Below, in pieces: positions 50,834 through 62,587 of a DNA stretch of 64,000 nucleotides. Origin of the DNA: Isoperla grammatica (taxonomy: Eukaryota > Arthropoda > Insecta > Plecoptera > Perlodidae); assembly GCA_945910005.1 (NCBI GenBank), contig OX246743.1:7484897-7548896 (forward strand), given 5' to 3'. The notes under the pieces were generated by a model, which saw only the letters and a program-made list of their open reading frames with translations, was not told where the DNA came from and made no database searches. A program made the translations under genes and the position numbers. Numbering within the stretch: the first letter of the stretch is position 1; each line of letters opens with the position of its first letter.

Positions 50834-51140
50834 ACTATTGTGGACTGCATAATAATAATTTAATAATTAATAATTTTTTAAATATTAATTACTTTTTTAT
50901 AATAATTTAATTGCTTCAGTTAGTTTTTGAAAATCAAAACAATTGAAAGGTTTTTTTAATTACATTTAACGGTTATTTTGCGTTATACTATTGAGAACCG
51001 CATAATAATAATTTAATAATTAATAATTATTTAAATTTTAATTATTTTCTTTTAATAATTTAGTTAATTTAGTTAGTTTTTGGAAATCATAATAAAAATT
51101 GAAAAGTTTTTGTTAATACATAAACAATAAACAAAGTACT
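50834..51140. repeat. Second tandem duplication, ~153-bp period
   Basis: ACTATTG(T/A)G(G/A)AC(T/C)GCATAATA recurs at 50834 and 50987, with AATTTAATAATTAATAATT and TTAGTTTTTG(A/G)AAATCA shared further in. A short (TTG)n duplication with TTTATGTATTTTCA follows at 51160-51222. Confidence 0.85.
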
Positions 51141-51364
51141 GAAATATTCTGTAAAATGTTTTTGTTGTTGTTGCTGTTTATGTATTTTCATTTTTTGTTG
51201 TTGTTGTTGTTTATGTATTTTCAAAAAATTTTTTACAAATAACAAATTATAAAAATGTACATTATTCACCACGTCATTGTAGAACATTACTACCGATGAT
51301 CCACATTTCCCGATATCACGAGTTACAAATAACTTGAAAACACATATTTACTACATATTTTTGT

Positions 51365-54039
51365 TTATTGTGGAAAATGGGGGGTTGGGGGCCGCGGCAA
51401 ACCACCTTCGAGCCCCCCAACCCCATCTATATAATAGTAGTTATTTTGCACGTTGTGTGCCGTCAATTGGTGGTGATGGCGTTGATGTTGTTGTTGTTGA
51501 CGACCGCCACCGCGCCACGCCCCACGTCGTTGCCGCCTCGCACGGCGCCGCCGAGCACCACGGCTTTCCGGCTTATTGGTGCCTGTGGGAAAATCACAAA
51601 TTTTTAAATTTGAGTGATAAATGTTACCTTGACCTCTGCTCATATTCATACTTAAAATTCATACATTTTCTGGATGACACAACATAAAAAAAACTCACAT
51701 TAATGTACTACGCTACATGGTAGTAATTGACAAAAATGATGTGTTCCGTTACCAACACATTTTTATTAACAAATTGTATGCACACCTATCAATGTCTCGG
51801 CGGCGACCTCCGTTGGAGGCGGCGTCACGGGCACGCTGGGTGGCGGCGGCAGGGGTGCTGCCATCGTGGCCGTTGATGGCCCCGCAACGCCTACAAACAA
51901 CGAGATAAGCGTTATTGTACAAGTGAATGTCCACATTCATTATTATAACAATAATAATAACATTAATTTTGTTTACATACCAGTGTCCGCCATTGGCGGC
52001 TGGTGGGGTGGCGGCGGCAGGGGTGCTGCCATCGTGGCCGCCGACGGCCCCGCAACGCCTACAAACAACGAGATAAGCGTTATTGTACAAGTTAAATTCC
52101 ACATTCATAATTATAATAATAACAACAATATCATTAAATTTGTTTACATACCAGTGTCCGTCATTGGCAGCTGGTGGGGTGGCGGCGGTGGGGGAGTGGG
52201 CTTCGAGGCCGCCGATGGCCCCGCAACGCCTACAAACAACGAGACAAGCGTTATTGTACAAGTGAAATTCCACAATTATTATTATAATAATAACAACAAT
52301 ATCATTAAATTTGTTTACATACCGATGTGTGAAATTGGCGGCTGGTGGGGTGGCGGCGGTGGGGGAGTGGGCTTCGAGGCCGCCGACGGCCCCGCAACGC
52401 CTACAAACAACGAGACAAGCGTTATTGTACAAGTGAAATTCCACAATTATTATTATAATAATAACAACAATATTATTAAATTTGTTTACATACCGATGTG
52501 TGAAATTGGCGGCTGGTGGGGTGGCGGCGGTGGGGGAGTGGGCTTCGAGGCCGCCGATGGCCCCGCAACGCCTACAAACAACGAGACAAGCGTTATTGTA
52601 CAAGTGAAATTCCACAATTATTATTATAATAATAACAACAATATCATTAAATTTGTTTACATACCGATGTGTGAAATTGGCGGCTGGTGGGGTGGCGGCG
52701 GTGGGGGAGTGGGCTTCGAGGCCGCCGATGGCCCCGCAACGCCTACAAACAACGAGACAAGCGTTATTGTACAAGTGAAATTCCACAATTATTATTATAA
52801 TAATAACAACAATATCATAAAATTTGACGAGACAAGCGTTATTGTACAAGTGAAATTCCACAATTATTATTATAATAATAACAACAATATTATTAAATTT
52901 GTTTACATACCGATGTGTGAAATTGGCGGCTGGTGGGGTGGCGGCGGTGGGGGAGTGGGCTTCGAGGCCGCCGATGGCCCCGCAACGCCTACAAACAACG
53001 AGACAAGCGTTATTGTACAAGTGAAATTCCACAATTATTATTATAATAATAACAACAATATCATTAAATTTGTTTACATACCGATGTGTGAAATTGGCGG
53101 CTGGTGGGGTGGCGGCGGTGGGGGAGTGGGCTTCGAGGCCGCCGATGGCCCCGCAACGCCTACAAACAACGAGACAAGCGTTATTGTACAAGTGAAATTC
53201 CACAATTATTATTATAATAATAACAACAATATCATAAAATTTGTTTACATACCGATGTGTGAAATTGGCGGCTGGTGGGGTGGCGGCGGTGGGGGAGTGG
53301 GCTTCGAGGCCGCCGACGGCCCCGCAACGTCTACAAACAACGAGACAAGCGTTATTGTACAAGGGAAATTCCACATTCACGTTCTCAAAACACATGCAAA
53401 ACACAAATACTACACATTACACAACAAACAATTATGTCTTTATGAAAAATGTTAACATTCTTACCATCAAGATTGTTAAGTATTTGAACGCAGCTCATTT
53501 CAAAGTCATCGTCATCATCTGAAGCAAACAACAAAATTACATTGAGTATATAACTATCATTACAATTGTCCCTTGATCTGATTCTACAAAATATTGTCAT
53601 AAAACTTACTACCTACAACATAAATCTAGGCTAAAAATTACACCACAAAATCAAAATCAAGTTTTAATTAGTCCTCCTAGATATTCAGAATTCATGTTTC
53701 AGGCATAGGCCTATGCTCAAGTACAATAATTGCTAATAATTAGCATCTACTCTCAACTGAACAATAAATGTATATGATAATCATGTACACATACTCTTGC
53801 ACATAAATTATTAGCAGTATTATCATGCAAAAACAACATTAAAACCTACAAAATCATTTATTAAATGAAGGTATGTACTTACAGTTATTCTCCATTTTAT
53901 CGAATTTCTTCAACCAGTAACAATGCCTTAGGAAAACAAAACACCGCGCCTCATATGTTGCAAAGAAACACATAACAACTGTAAAAGATAAACTCTCTTC
54001 AAGTGCATTGACAATAATTAAGTAGCGCACTCTACCCAT
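51365..54039 (-). CDS. Spliced gene: proline-rich protein encoded by a tandem exon array
   Basis: Exons in minus-strand order: 53978(or 54039)-53883; 53518-53465; 53330-53253; 53159-53082; 52988-52911; 52742-52665; 52571-52494; 52400-52323; 52229-52152; 52058-51981; 51890-51786; 51582-51365. Every intron is GT...AG (for example GTAAGT, GTAAGAATG, GTATGT; acceptors CTTTTACAG, TTGCTTCAG, TTTGTAG, TCCCACAG) and every junction is phase 1. From ATG 53895 the CDS is 1014 nt (337 aa); from ATG 54039, 385 aa. The N-terminus is acidic (MENNYDDDDFEMSCVQILNN). Nine proline-rich repeats follow, core KPTPPPPPPHQPP, changing to APLPPPPHQPP in repeat 8 and APLPPPPSVP in the ninth. The C-terminus is ARRRRARRQRRGAWRGGGR, then QQQQHQRHHHQ, ending PRPPTPHFPQ. 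I do not recognise the family. Proline-rich repeats often bind SH3, WW or EVH1 partners and Arg/Gly tails often bind RNA; both are inference here. It may be host or element-derived. Confidence 0.72.
51786..53330 (-). repeat. 171-bp exon-intron module array (nine exons)
   Basis: GAGACAAGCG (or GAGATAAGCG) recurs at 51902, 52070, 52241, 52412, 52583, 52754, 52829, 53000, 53171 and 53342. The spacing is 171 except 168 (first) and 75 (52754 to 52829). Each full module is one 78-bp exon and one 93-bp intron. The central six modules are nearly identical even in the intron. Modules at the 3' end of the gene (52152-52229, 51981-52058, 51786-51890) are diverged. On the DNA level both strands stay open because 171 is 57 codons; a 551-codon minus frame and a 529-codon plus frame arise this way and should not be annotated as proteins. 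Confidence 0.93.
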
Positions 54040-54278
54040 AAATATTAGAAATGTGTTGTGGACGAATAAAACAAAAATGTAGAATCATGTTTTAAAATTG
54101 ACAACTATAAACAATAACAAAAACAATAATTAATTGTCAAAAATAGATACAATAAACTCGCACATGAAACGGAATCCATCAATCGGTTAGTTTCAAGTCG
54201 AAGATCGCGATCAACAATGGATGCACGTTTCGACAGATAATCATGTTCACATCAAATAAGTCACACATTATAAACTAT

Positions 54279-54529
54279 GTAGTAAATTATTATTATTACT
54301 TAATTGATTTCATTTGAGGTGTTCCACATTTATACAGATAAACACGCTAAACAATACACTCGCCAATTGTGAAAGGATAAGCAAAACAACAACAACAACA
54401 ATCGATCCATCGACTAGTTTCAATGTAGTAAATTATAATTAATTTATAGATTACATTTGAGGTGTTTCACATTTATACAGATAAACACGCTAAACAATAT
54501 ACTCGCCAGCTGTAAGAGGATAAGCAAAA

Positions 54530-54602
<73 letters not shown>

Positions 54603-54610
54603 CGATCATT
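54279..54610. repeat. Tandem duplication and (CAA)n between divergent genes
   Basis: GTAGTAAATTAT begins units at 54279 and 54425 (146 bp apart). Both contain CACATTTATACAGATAAACA and end in CAA repeats: five in the first, about 24 in the second (54531-54600). A related segment (TTTCAAGTCGA, GCGATCAACAATG) occurs at 54191 and 54618. The arrangement lies between the minus-strand gene and the plus-strand gene start, so it may form their shared upstream region. Confidence 0.85.
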
Positions 54611-54765
54611 CGATTTATTTCAAGTCGATGTTTGCGATCAACAATGTATTCGTGGTTCGAAGAAATGACTGGCGCAAACTGAAGTTGAGCCAGAAAACGT
54701 GTGAAAATTTGAAAGGAAGAATATATTGAATTGTTCAAGTTTAAAGAAGATTCTCAAGAGGAAAG

Positions 54766-55381
54766 ATGAAGGTAATCACTCTACAATATGTACAGAGTAT
54801 TTTAGTACTATTTTCATTGTTTTTCATTACGTAGAGGTGACGCAATTTGTAATTAGGTGTACAACGAAATGGCCTAGGCTAAACACACGGTAGGCCGTGG
54901 GATTGTTGACCATCTCTTTTATCGACTAGAAGCTTTTTCAAAGAAGTACGTGACGCTGTCTAACGGCGCCCGAAGAAACTAAACTTTTTAAATTAAACAA
55001 CCAATGAGCGCTCGCGCTTTGTACCGCCAAATTCATCAGATACGCGTTTATACTGTACTGGCATTTACATTACGAATCTATACGAGTACGTGAATGTTAT
55101 TCCAAGTCTACACCTAGTACTAATCATTATTTTCACTGTAGCATCGGTCTACGGTTATAACTGCACCATTCTATCATGATGGATAGCCAACTGTGTGGTT
55201 TAGGCCTACTGTAAACTGACAATACAATGTAATGTTTAGGATTTGACGGGAAGAAAGAAGAAGCAGAAGAGGCGGCAGGATGCGGCCAGAGCACGTGAGA
55301 AACGCGAGGCTGCACTAGCTGCAGTGGCAGAACAAGGAGTTGAAGCTGTCATTGGGGTGCAACAACCATTAGGACCGAATG
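54766..55381 (+). CDS. First coding exons of a basic, Ala/Arg-rich protein (partial)
   Basis: Exon 1 ends at 54771 with ATGAAG immediately followed by donor GTAATC. The ATG context (AGGAAAGATGA) has A at -3. Exon 2, 55240-55381, follows acceptor ATGTTTAG and ends at donor GTACGT in phase 1. It has only one frame open throughout, and that frame matches the exon 1 phase. The protein starts MKDLTGRKKKQKRRQDAARA, then REKREAALAAVAEQGVEAV and a short IGVQQPLGPN. The lysine/arginine cluster could be a nuclear localisation signal, and the following Ala/Glu/Arg segment is helix-prone. The family is not recognised. Exon 2 is GC-rich against AT-rich flanks, supporting coding. Further exons would lie in or beyond the C-rich repeat and the gap. 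It is divergent to the proline-rich gene. Confidence 0.5.
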
Positions 55382-55509
55382 GTACGTTTGAATTTAACAT
55401 GTCACAGTATACAACTACTATCTATTGCATGTTGCTTTTGCATGGGGAGGGGGGAAATGAGGGGGAAAATGAGAAAGAGGAAAGGGGGAGATTGGGGTTG
55501 TAGTAGATC

Positions 55510-56366
55510 GCTCCCCCCCCCCCCCCCCCCCAAAAAAAAAAAACAATAATTCATTTATGCATTACTACACCATTATTCCAATTTCTATGAAACTTTGTTG
55601 AGTTGTTGTGCGCACGCCCTCGATCGTTTTTGAAATACAACAACACCCTCCCCCTTTTAACCACCCCTACCGCCCTCAAAACTACAAAATCAACATGCAA
55701 TTATGTTTTTCTCAACCATTTTGCCTAATGCGATACAAATATGACGAGTAATTGTATGCACGGCCCAAAGGTCTCTAAATGATAACCCTCCCCCTCACCC
55801 ACCCCACTACCCTAAATCCCAACCCCAATTTATTTATGCATTACTACACCATTAATCCAATTTCAATGAAACTTTAATGAGTTGTTGTGCGCACTCCTGC
55901 GATCGTTTCTGAAAGACAACAACCCCCTCCCCCTTTTAACCACCCCTACCGCCCTCAAAACTACAAAATCAACATGCAATTATGTTTTTCTCAACCATTT
56001 AGTCTATTGCGATACAAATATGATGAGTAATAAGTGTAAGCACGCCCCACAGGTTGCTAAATGATAACCCTCCCCCCCCCCCCCCTCACCCACCCCACTA
56101 CCCTAAATCCCAACCCCAATTCATTTATGCATTACTACACCATTAATCCAATTTCAATGAAACTTTAATGAGTTGTTGTGCGCACTCCTGCGATCGTTTC
56201 TGAAAGACAACAACCCCCTACCCGTTTTAACCACCCCTACCGCCCTCAAAACTACAAAATCAACATGCAATTATGTTTTTCTCAACCATTTAGTCTAATG
56301 CGATACAAATATGATGAGTAATAAGTGTAAGCACGCCCCACAGGTTGCTAAATGATAACCCTCCCC
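55510..56366. repeat. C-rich tandem repeat, ~280-bp period, cut by gap
   Basis: TTTATGCATTACTACACC starts units at 55554, 55833 and 56124 (periods 279 and 291). Each unit has TGTTGTGCGCAC, CCACCCCTACCGCCCTCAAA and TAACCCTCCCC. The length change comes mostly from the poly-C stretch. The third unit runs into the N gap inside CCTCCCC, so the array's true length is unknown. Confidence 0.92.
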
Positions 56367-56566
56367 NNNNNNNNNNNNNNNNNNNNNNNNNNNNNNNNNN
56401 NNNNNNNNNNNNNNNNNNNNNNNNNNNNNNNNNNNNNNNNNNNNNNNNNNNNNNNNNNNNNNNNNNNNNNNNNNNNNNNNNNNNNNNNNNNNNNNNNNNN
56501 NNNNNNNNNNNNNNNNNNNNNNNNNNNNNNNNNNNNNNNNNNNNNNNNNNNNNNNNNNNNNNNNNN
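56367..56566. other. Assembly gap, 200 N
   Basis: Exactly 200 N, between a C-run on the left and a G-run on the right. A round number suggests a placeholder rather than a measured size. Confidence 0.99.
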
Positions 56567-59484
56567 GGGGGGGGGGATTCCCCGATATCTATGAAACTAT
56601 CTTCCAGGGTCAATTGCAACGCGCACACATTCAACGGTTGACTGATATTGTTCAGGGTTTGTATTATCTCTACACGTCAAACATTCCGTTAGAATATTTG
56701 CAGAGGTCAATTAACTCTTAATCAGCCAATAGTCTATCCCACATCGTGAGATCTGCACTACAGTACTAATTACATTACAAAGCTGTCACAGCCACAATGA
56801 ATTGGGCGCTTTGCATTTTGGTAGTCAAAGAAACGGACTATTTGTCCCAAAACTAATAACTATCCGTAATTTCTTTATATTGACTAATGAAAATTCTAAG
56901 TATGTACATATTATACCATAAAAAATTATAAATTGAATGTATTTTCAGTGGAGGAAATAACAGGAAAATCGCCATTTAATTTTGACGATGTAAAATCAAA
57001 ATCGGTGTCATAACATTTTTTTTTATTATTTGTAATAATTGTTCAAAATTATCCTGCAAGTGATGCTACTTGATGAGATCGCTAAAGTTTAACATTTTGT
57101 AAAGATAAATTGCGTTTTTATTGAATAGCGTTACCTTGATATTTGTTTTTATGATTTTATTTGCATCCTCAAAGCATCCATATATATATACTGTGTTACA
57201 TAGATATAAAGTACACATAAATATTCTGCTTTGAAAGCATGAAGAGTTGCATACTTAAATACAATTTAAATCTACCTCATACATTACGACCTCGCTATCC
57301 AACGAAGCGTAGATCATAAACAGTATCTAAGAGTCTTCTGTAGCCACGTGAACTAACATCTGTGAAATGTAAATGTGTATAATATTATCTCCTTGTAGTG
57401 TATAGTCATGTTTAAGAGGTTTTGCCACAGGAAACTCTCGTATGGACATTTATTTAGTTTTATAGCTCGTATATTTAAAAAAAAAAAAAAATGCATGAAG
57501 ATGGAAATTATAAAAATAAGTGTAGGCCTATATATGATAAAAGCATGTAGATATATTAGGCCTACTATAATATAATAATAATATAAACAAAATTATTATT
57601 ATTATTGTTTGTATTAGCGATGTTATAGTAATTATAAGTAATAATAACAGTAATAACACATGTAAAATGCCAACACTCAAACTCGGCACCTCCACCAAAA
57701 TCAAGTTCAAAACTGTAATCGATATCTCGAATCTCCTCAATCTCGACTAAAATCCAAAACCATAGATCGTATATTATAAGAAAATACCTTTTCTTAATAA
57801 CAAAATTGGCAAATCACCCATCAGCTAGAATACAAATGCTTCCTCTTATAGCTTCAGTTAAAAAATAATAAAAAAAGGCCGATAATCCAACCATTCTAAA
57901 ATTTTCTTCTTAACTCATAAATCACAAAGTTGTTCCCAACATATAACAAAATACTTTTTAATATATTATCACAAGATTGAAAATAACAAACGTTTTTCCT
58001 TCCTTAGTGCTTTGTCCTTCTCGTCGTTGGTCGTTAGTCGTTGCCAAAACGCTCTCACAATAAGATACAAGACTTCAGCGCTTCTCTTTAATAATTTATC
58101 CACCCAAAACTCAAACATCGAATTTTAATGACACGAAATTTCCACGTTCAGAATATATAGATGGATACTTGAACAATCTCGAAGATAAGCTAGGGGGGTT
58201 TTCATCACAAAGTTCAGGGGCCGAACCGTAGAACGTTCCGTTTGGAAGATATTCCTTAAGAATATTACATCAGCCGGCTCCTTAGTTCTCCTACAAGAAA
58301 GCATATCTATATTTATTCTTCGTATCAAGAGACATAAGCCTATGCTAAAACGTTAAGTAGTGCACGAAGATAAACGTTAAGTTGTTTAAGTAAGTAATTA
58401 GCTTATTAAGTCAGCTCTCTCATGAGAAGAGGACCTCCCCATAATTATGGGGAGGCAAGTCTGTCTGAATGCCCTACGACATCTCATGTTATTAACGAGA
58501 ATACGGTTGTGAAATGGTAAACTGGGAGTCCTTGCGGAATTCTAATGGACGGCTTTGGAATGTTCTCTCACTCGCTCAACTCTTTCGTCTTTCTTTCCTA
58601 CACAAAAGCCTTTTCAATATCATAAGATGATAAGTGGACTTCTAAGCGTTTTACTTCTTTACAGTGAAGAATAAAACCTCAAGTTTTTATTTTTGTTTCG
58701 GTGCTAAGATTAACTTGACCTAAAAATTTGTTAACTAAGTATTGTAATAACGCCATCTTTAAACGATAGAGTTAAAGTAAAATACAAATTACAAACATAA
58801 ACGCCGAAATGTAAACAATATGTATATAATGTTCGACATGTATTGACAGTGCTGGACTAAAAGCGTGTAACTCGCTAAAACAAAACTTCGAATAATCACA
58901 CAGTCACTCGCAAAGTGAAAGCAATATCATATTTTTAGCAAAATCTAGCTAGAAACCCTATAGCAGCATAATATGCCGTGTTGCAGCCAGCTGTTATTCA
59001 GAGCTTGTTTACTTTTGGGCCAAAGTTCTCCGAACCAAAACAAATCAATACATCCCCGTAAGCTTTTTGCCGTCGAGAATCTCATATTAAGACCCCTCCA
59101 CCATCTCTTGAAGTAAATCCTTCCTCATACTCCTAATTAGCATCTGTTCAATTATTTAGAGAATCGAGGTTTTGGTAACCCCCAGAAGTTTGTCCCATAA
59201 TTCTTGATCTTGGTCTCCAGGCGATCCTATGTAAATGGTTACGTTAATTTACTACCCCTTGCTTCGTAGCTTATTTAGAACCTGAAGAGAGGTATATCTT
59301 GGCGCTTAATAACCCGAGCACAGAGGTGAAACTAAGGTGGCTGGAAACTGACGTAGTCGCTTCAAAGCTGAACGATTCACGTCACTTGAAACGATCGTTA
59401 CATAATGATGGGAAAACTAATCAGATTTAATATCGGTTTTACGGAAATTTAAGTAACCGTGAGAAATTGAATTACTTTATAAAT

Positions 59485-59795
59485 ACCTTACCAAACTACA
59501 GCGCCATGATTACTCAGATTTTCGATCTTGTATTTCAATCTTGAGAAAAAATAAAACTTTTCTGCGGTTTTTGACGTAGAGGTATCCTTCACTTATTGGT
59601 TTTCATTTTCATTTTTATTTATAATACATATATTTTTTTTAAATTTGTGAATATTATTTTTATGCCACTTCTGTTATCATAAATAAATAATATTATTACG
59701 AGGTATACACTCTCAAGAATTGGTTTTCATTTTTGTTCAAGCTTTATTGGCATAACATGATCTTGTCAAGGGTACAGAATTCTTAACGAACAAGA
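59485..59795 (-). mobile_element. LINE 3'-end insertion, copy 2 only
   Basis: Copy 1 reads directly from CTTTATAAATA to GACGATACGAC (about 30757-30780). Copy 2 has ~310 extra bp. On minus the insert contains GACAAGATCATGTTATGCC then AATAAAGCTTGAAC, the layout of a non-LTR retrotransposon 3' end with polyadenylation signal. No coding, so it would be a 5'-truncated copy. Confidence 0.6.
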
Positions 59796-62562
59796 CCGAT
59801 ACGACAATGTGAAAAGTGTAAAATTACTTGAATTTGGTTTTGTGAAAGCTCTAGGGCGAATAAAAATGTTTTGAATACTTAAATCGTTACGTTTATTCTT
59901 TTTAATGTACTACATACAATTATTAATTCTGTAATTATTTAATAACAAGATTACTGATGAAACATAAAACTTTCAAATCCAATTTTACAATCACAGGTCC
60001 CCTTTACTATGGGACATCTATGAATCCAGACCTAAATATGGGGGAGAGGGGAGGGGGATGATAATTTAAATACCATCATAAGAAATGATTATTGAAGCAC
60101 ATCGAGCAATATGAAATAGCAGTCCACTATATTTATGTGATTTATTTACCCTCGTGCAACAATATATTATAACCATATCAAATTAATAATTTGATTCGTC
60201 AGAATTTTCATGTTTTTTGTTTGGATGTTTATAGAATCTAAAATCACTTCTAAGAAATTCCTAATCGGTTTAGTGGCATCCCCTTACGGCACGCCTTCAC
60301 TGCAAGGGGATAGTTTTAAATCAGTGTGGGCGTAAGCCGGCTAATACCTCGAACCGTTTTCAGTCTCGTGGCGGGCGAACGCTTTAAACCGCTTACAGAC
60401 GGCGACTACGTTGAATGAAGGTGAGACCACCACTTTACACGATACGATCGGCTACTGAGGACGTGTTACAGAAGCATGGACCGTCATTCACGTGTCAGGT
60501 AAGTAAACAGACAGGTTAGATATACGTCAGAGAGATATATGTGTGACGTCATAATGGGCATTTTAGTAGCCAAAATGTTTGTTGATTATTGATCTGTCAA
60601 TAGATGACAAAAATGCTTAATACCATAAAACATGACCACTTGAGCACCTATATACCCCGATGAAGTTTACGTAAATGATGATGAGCAAGAGAACGAGCGG
60701 ACACTATTCCGATTGGCACCCCCCCCCCCCCTCCCCACAAAAAAAAGAGAAAACAATCTCCCTCCCGCAACAACAAAACGAAATTGTGCTTGTGTTTAAC
60801 AGTTAAACTATGTACGCGCCCGTTATTATTATTACGAAAAATATAGTAGTTAGGGGAATATCGGGGGGAGGGGGGGGGGGAGTCAACCCCTCCTCCAGGT
60901 GTGCCATTGTATTTGCAATAATTTGTTTTCATATTATAGTACTTTTCATGTTTTATTCACTTTTTGACAATAATTGAAAGCATTTTAAAACAATGTTAAC
61001 TAAGAGAATCGTGGAAATTACACTACATTCACTACGTACCTTACATACAGTCTCGCTTTCCAGAAGAAAGGAAGCGACTCTCATTCACCAATATCTCAAA
61101 AACATTATTTTTGTTTGTGTTCTACCGCGGAGCGCTTCTTGAAAATTAGAACAGACATTTGATCTTGGGCACCGTGTAACCTTTGACCGGCCTCTCCCGA
61201 GATCTGCATACGTATATTATTCTATAATGAGAATAACACTACAAAGGCAGACCAGAACAAGAAGCAGGGGAAACTCAGTTCGTGTGATAAAGTTCACGTA
61301 CAAAACGCCATGTTAAATAAGAAACAATCCTCGGCCCATCCTTTGTCTTAAAGAGGATAGCGAAATGAAGGGCCTGGCTCTTACTCCAATGGGGCATAGA
61401 AGAGTTAAAATGGGCCTCGAGGGATGGGGTGGGGGAGGGGGGGAATAAGTAGGGCGTATATTCACGTATAAGCCACACGGGAGTTTCATACATATATCCT
61501 TTGAATTCAATGGCGGAAGAAAGAAAGTTCGAAAGTTATAGTGGGTGGTCGCGGTTTGAGTCGAGCGAGAACGATTTATTTGTTATTCGAGAGTTGAAGT
61601 TTTAGATTTTGTGGATACCTACCTCACTCACTGTATACTATATACACGTCAATAAATCTAAATAAGAGATTTCGTTCCATGTCGTTAACCGTGATTGGAA
61701 ATATATGAGCAGATGCTATTCTTTGCTACTTTAACCGCCAGTTAGGAACATATTAGGAAGTTGATGCAAGACACAAATAAGATTATTTTTTGTTTCATAA
61801 AATAAACTGTATGCATAACATTATGGTGGTTATGATAAGGGGTCTTCGTGCAAGGGCATAAACTAGATTATATTTTTAAAGTTCCAGAAGGTAAAAAAAG
61901 TATACACAAGATGATAAGGGGTTTTGATGCAAAGGCATAAACTAGATTTTTAAGTTCCATAAAGTAAACAATATACATAATCGCATGATGATCCTTGTAG
62001 GTGTAGTAATAATGAATTCTGGATGTTTTCAAACAGGATTCTTAAGCGTCGTCTGAGACTGATAAAAGTGTCACGTATGCTGCTTTTCAATGTCAATCAT
62101 ATCTTGCGCGTTGAAACTACTTAAACTAAACTAAATTACTTAAACTAAACACACATTGTATCACAGCCTCCTATTGTATGATCACTCTTATATTATTGAG
62201 GTGTTTGATGTTCAATTAAATGTGTAAGACTTAAAAGAGAAATTAAATATAAGGTTCTTCCTTCATTTTTTCTATATTCCTGCCTTCGATTCTCTTCTCT
62301 ACATTTACTCTCCGCGCTATCGCGACCTGTTTATTTTGATTCATGGATGTAAGATGAGAAACTGTTAATAATATGGTACGCTAACTATTTTGGTATTAAA
62401 AAGTAATTATAATAAAACTCTTTTCAACAATTTTAATTTTTTCCTTCTAGGATCTTCTAAAAGAAATAGTTTAATATTAGGATTCGTTTAAAAAATGCAT
62501 ACAACAGGTTTTGAAAAAAGTTTCTTCCCTAAACTTGTGGCGCAATAAAGCAGTATAGTATC

Positions 62563-62587
62563 ATTGAGTTTGTTAAACAAACTCAAT
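62563..62587. repeat. Perfect short palindrome, copy 2 only
   Basis: ATTGAGTTTGTT and its inverse AACAAACTCAAT with a 1-nt centre. Copy 1 lacks it at the matching site near 33996. Confidence 0.8.

Noticed and set aside
51786..53330. Alpha-satellite-like array because of the 171-bp period
   Set aside because: The length match is coincidental; the units hold splice sites and a GC-rich exon and are part of a gene model.
56290..56641. Open frames crossing the N gap
   Set aside because: They consist mainly of unknown residues from N and carry no information.
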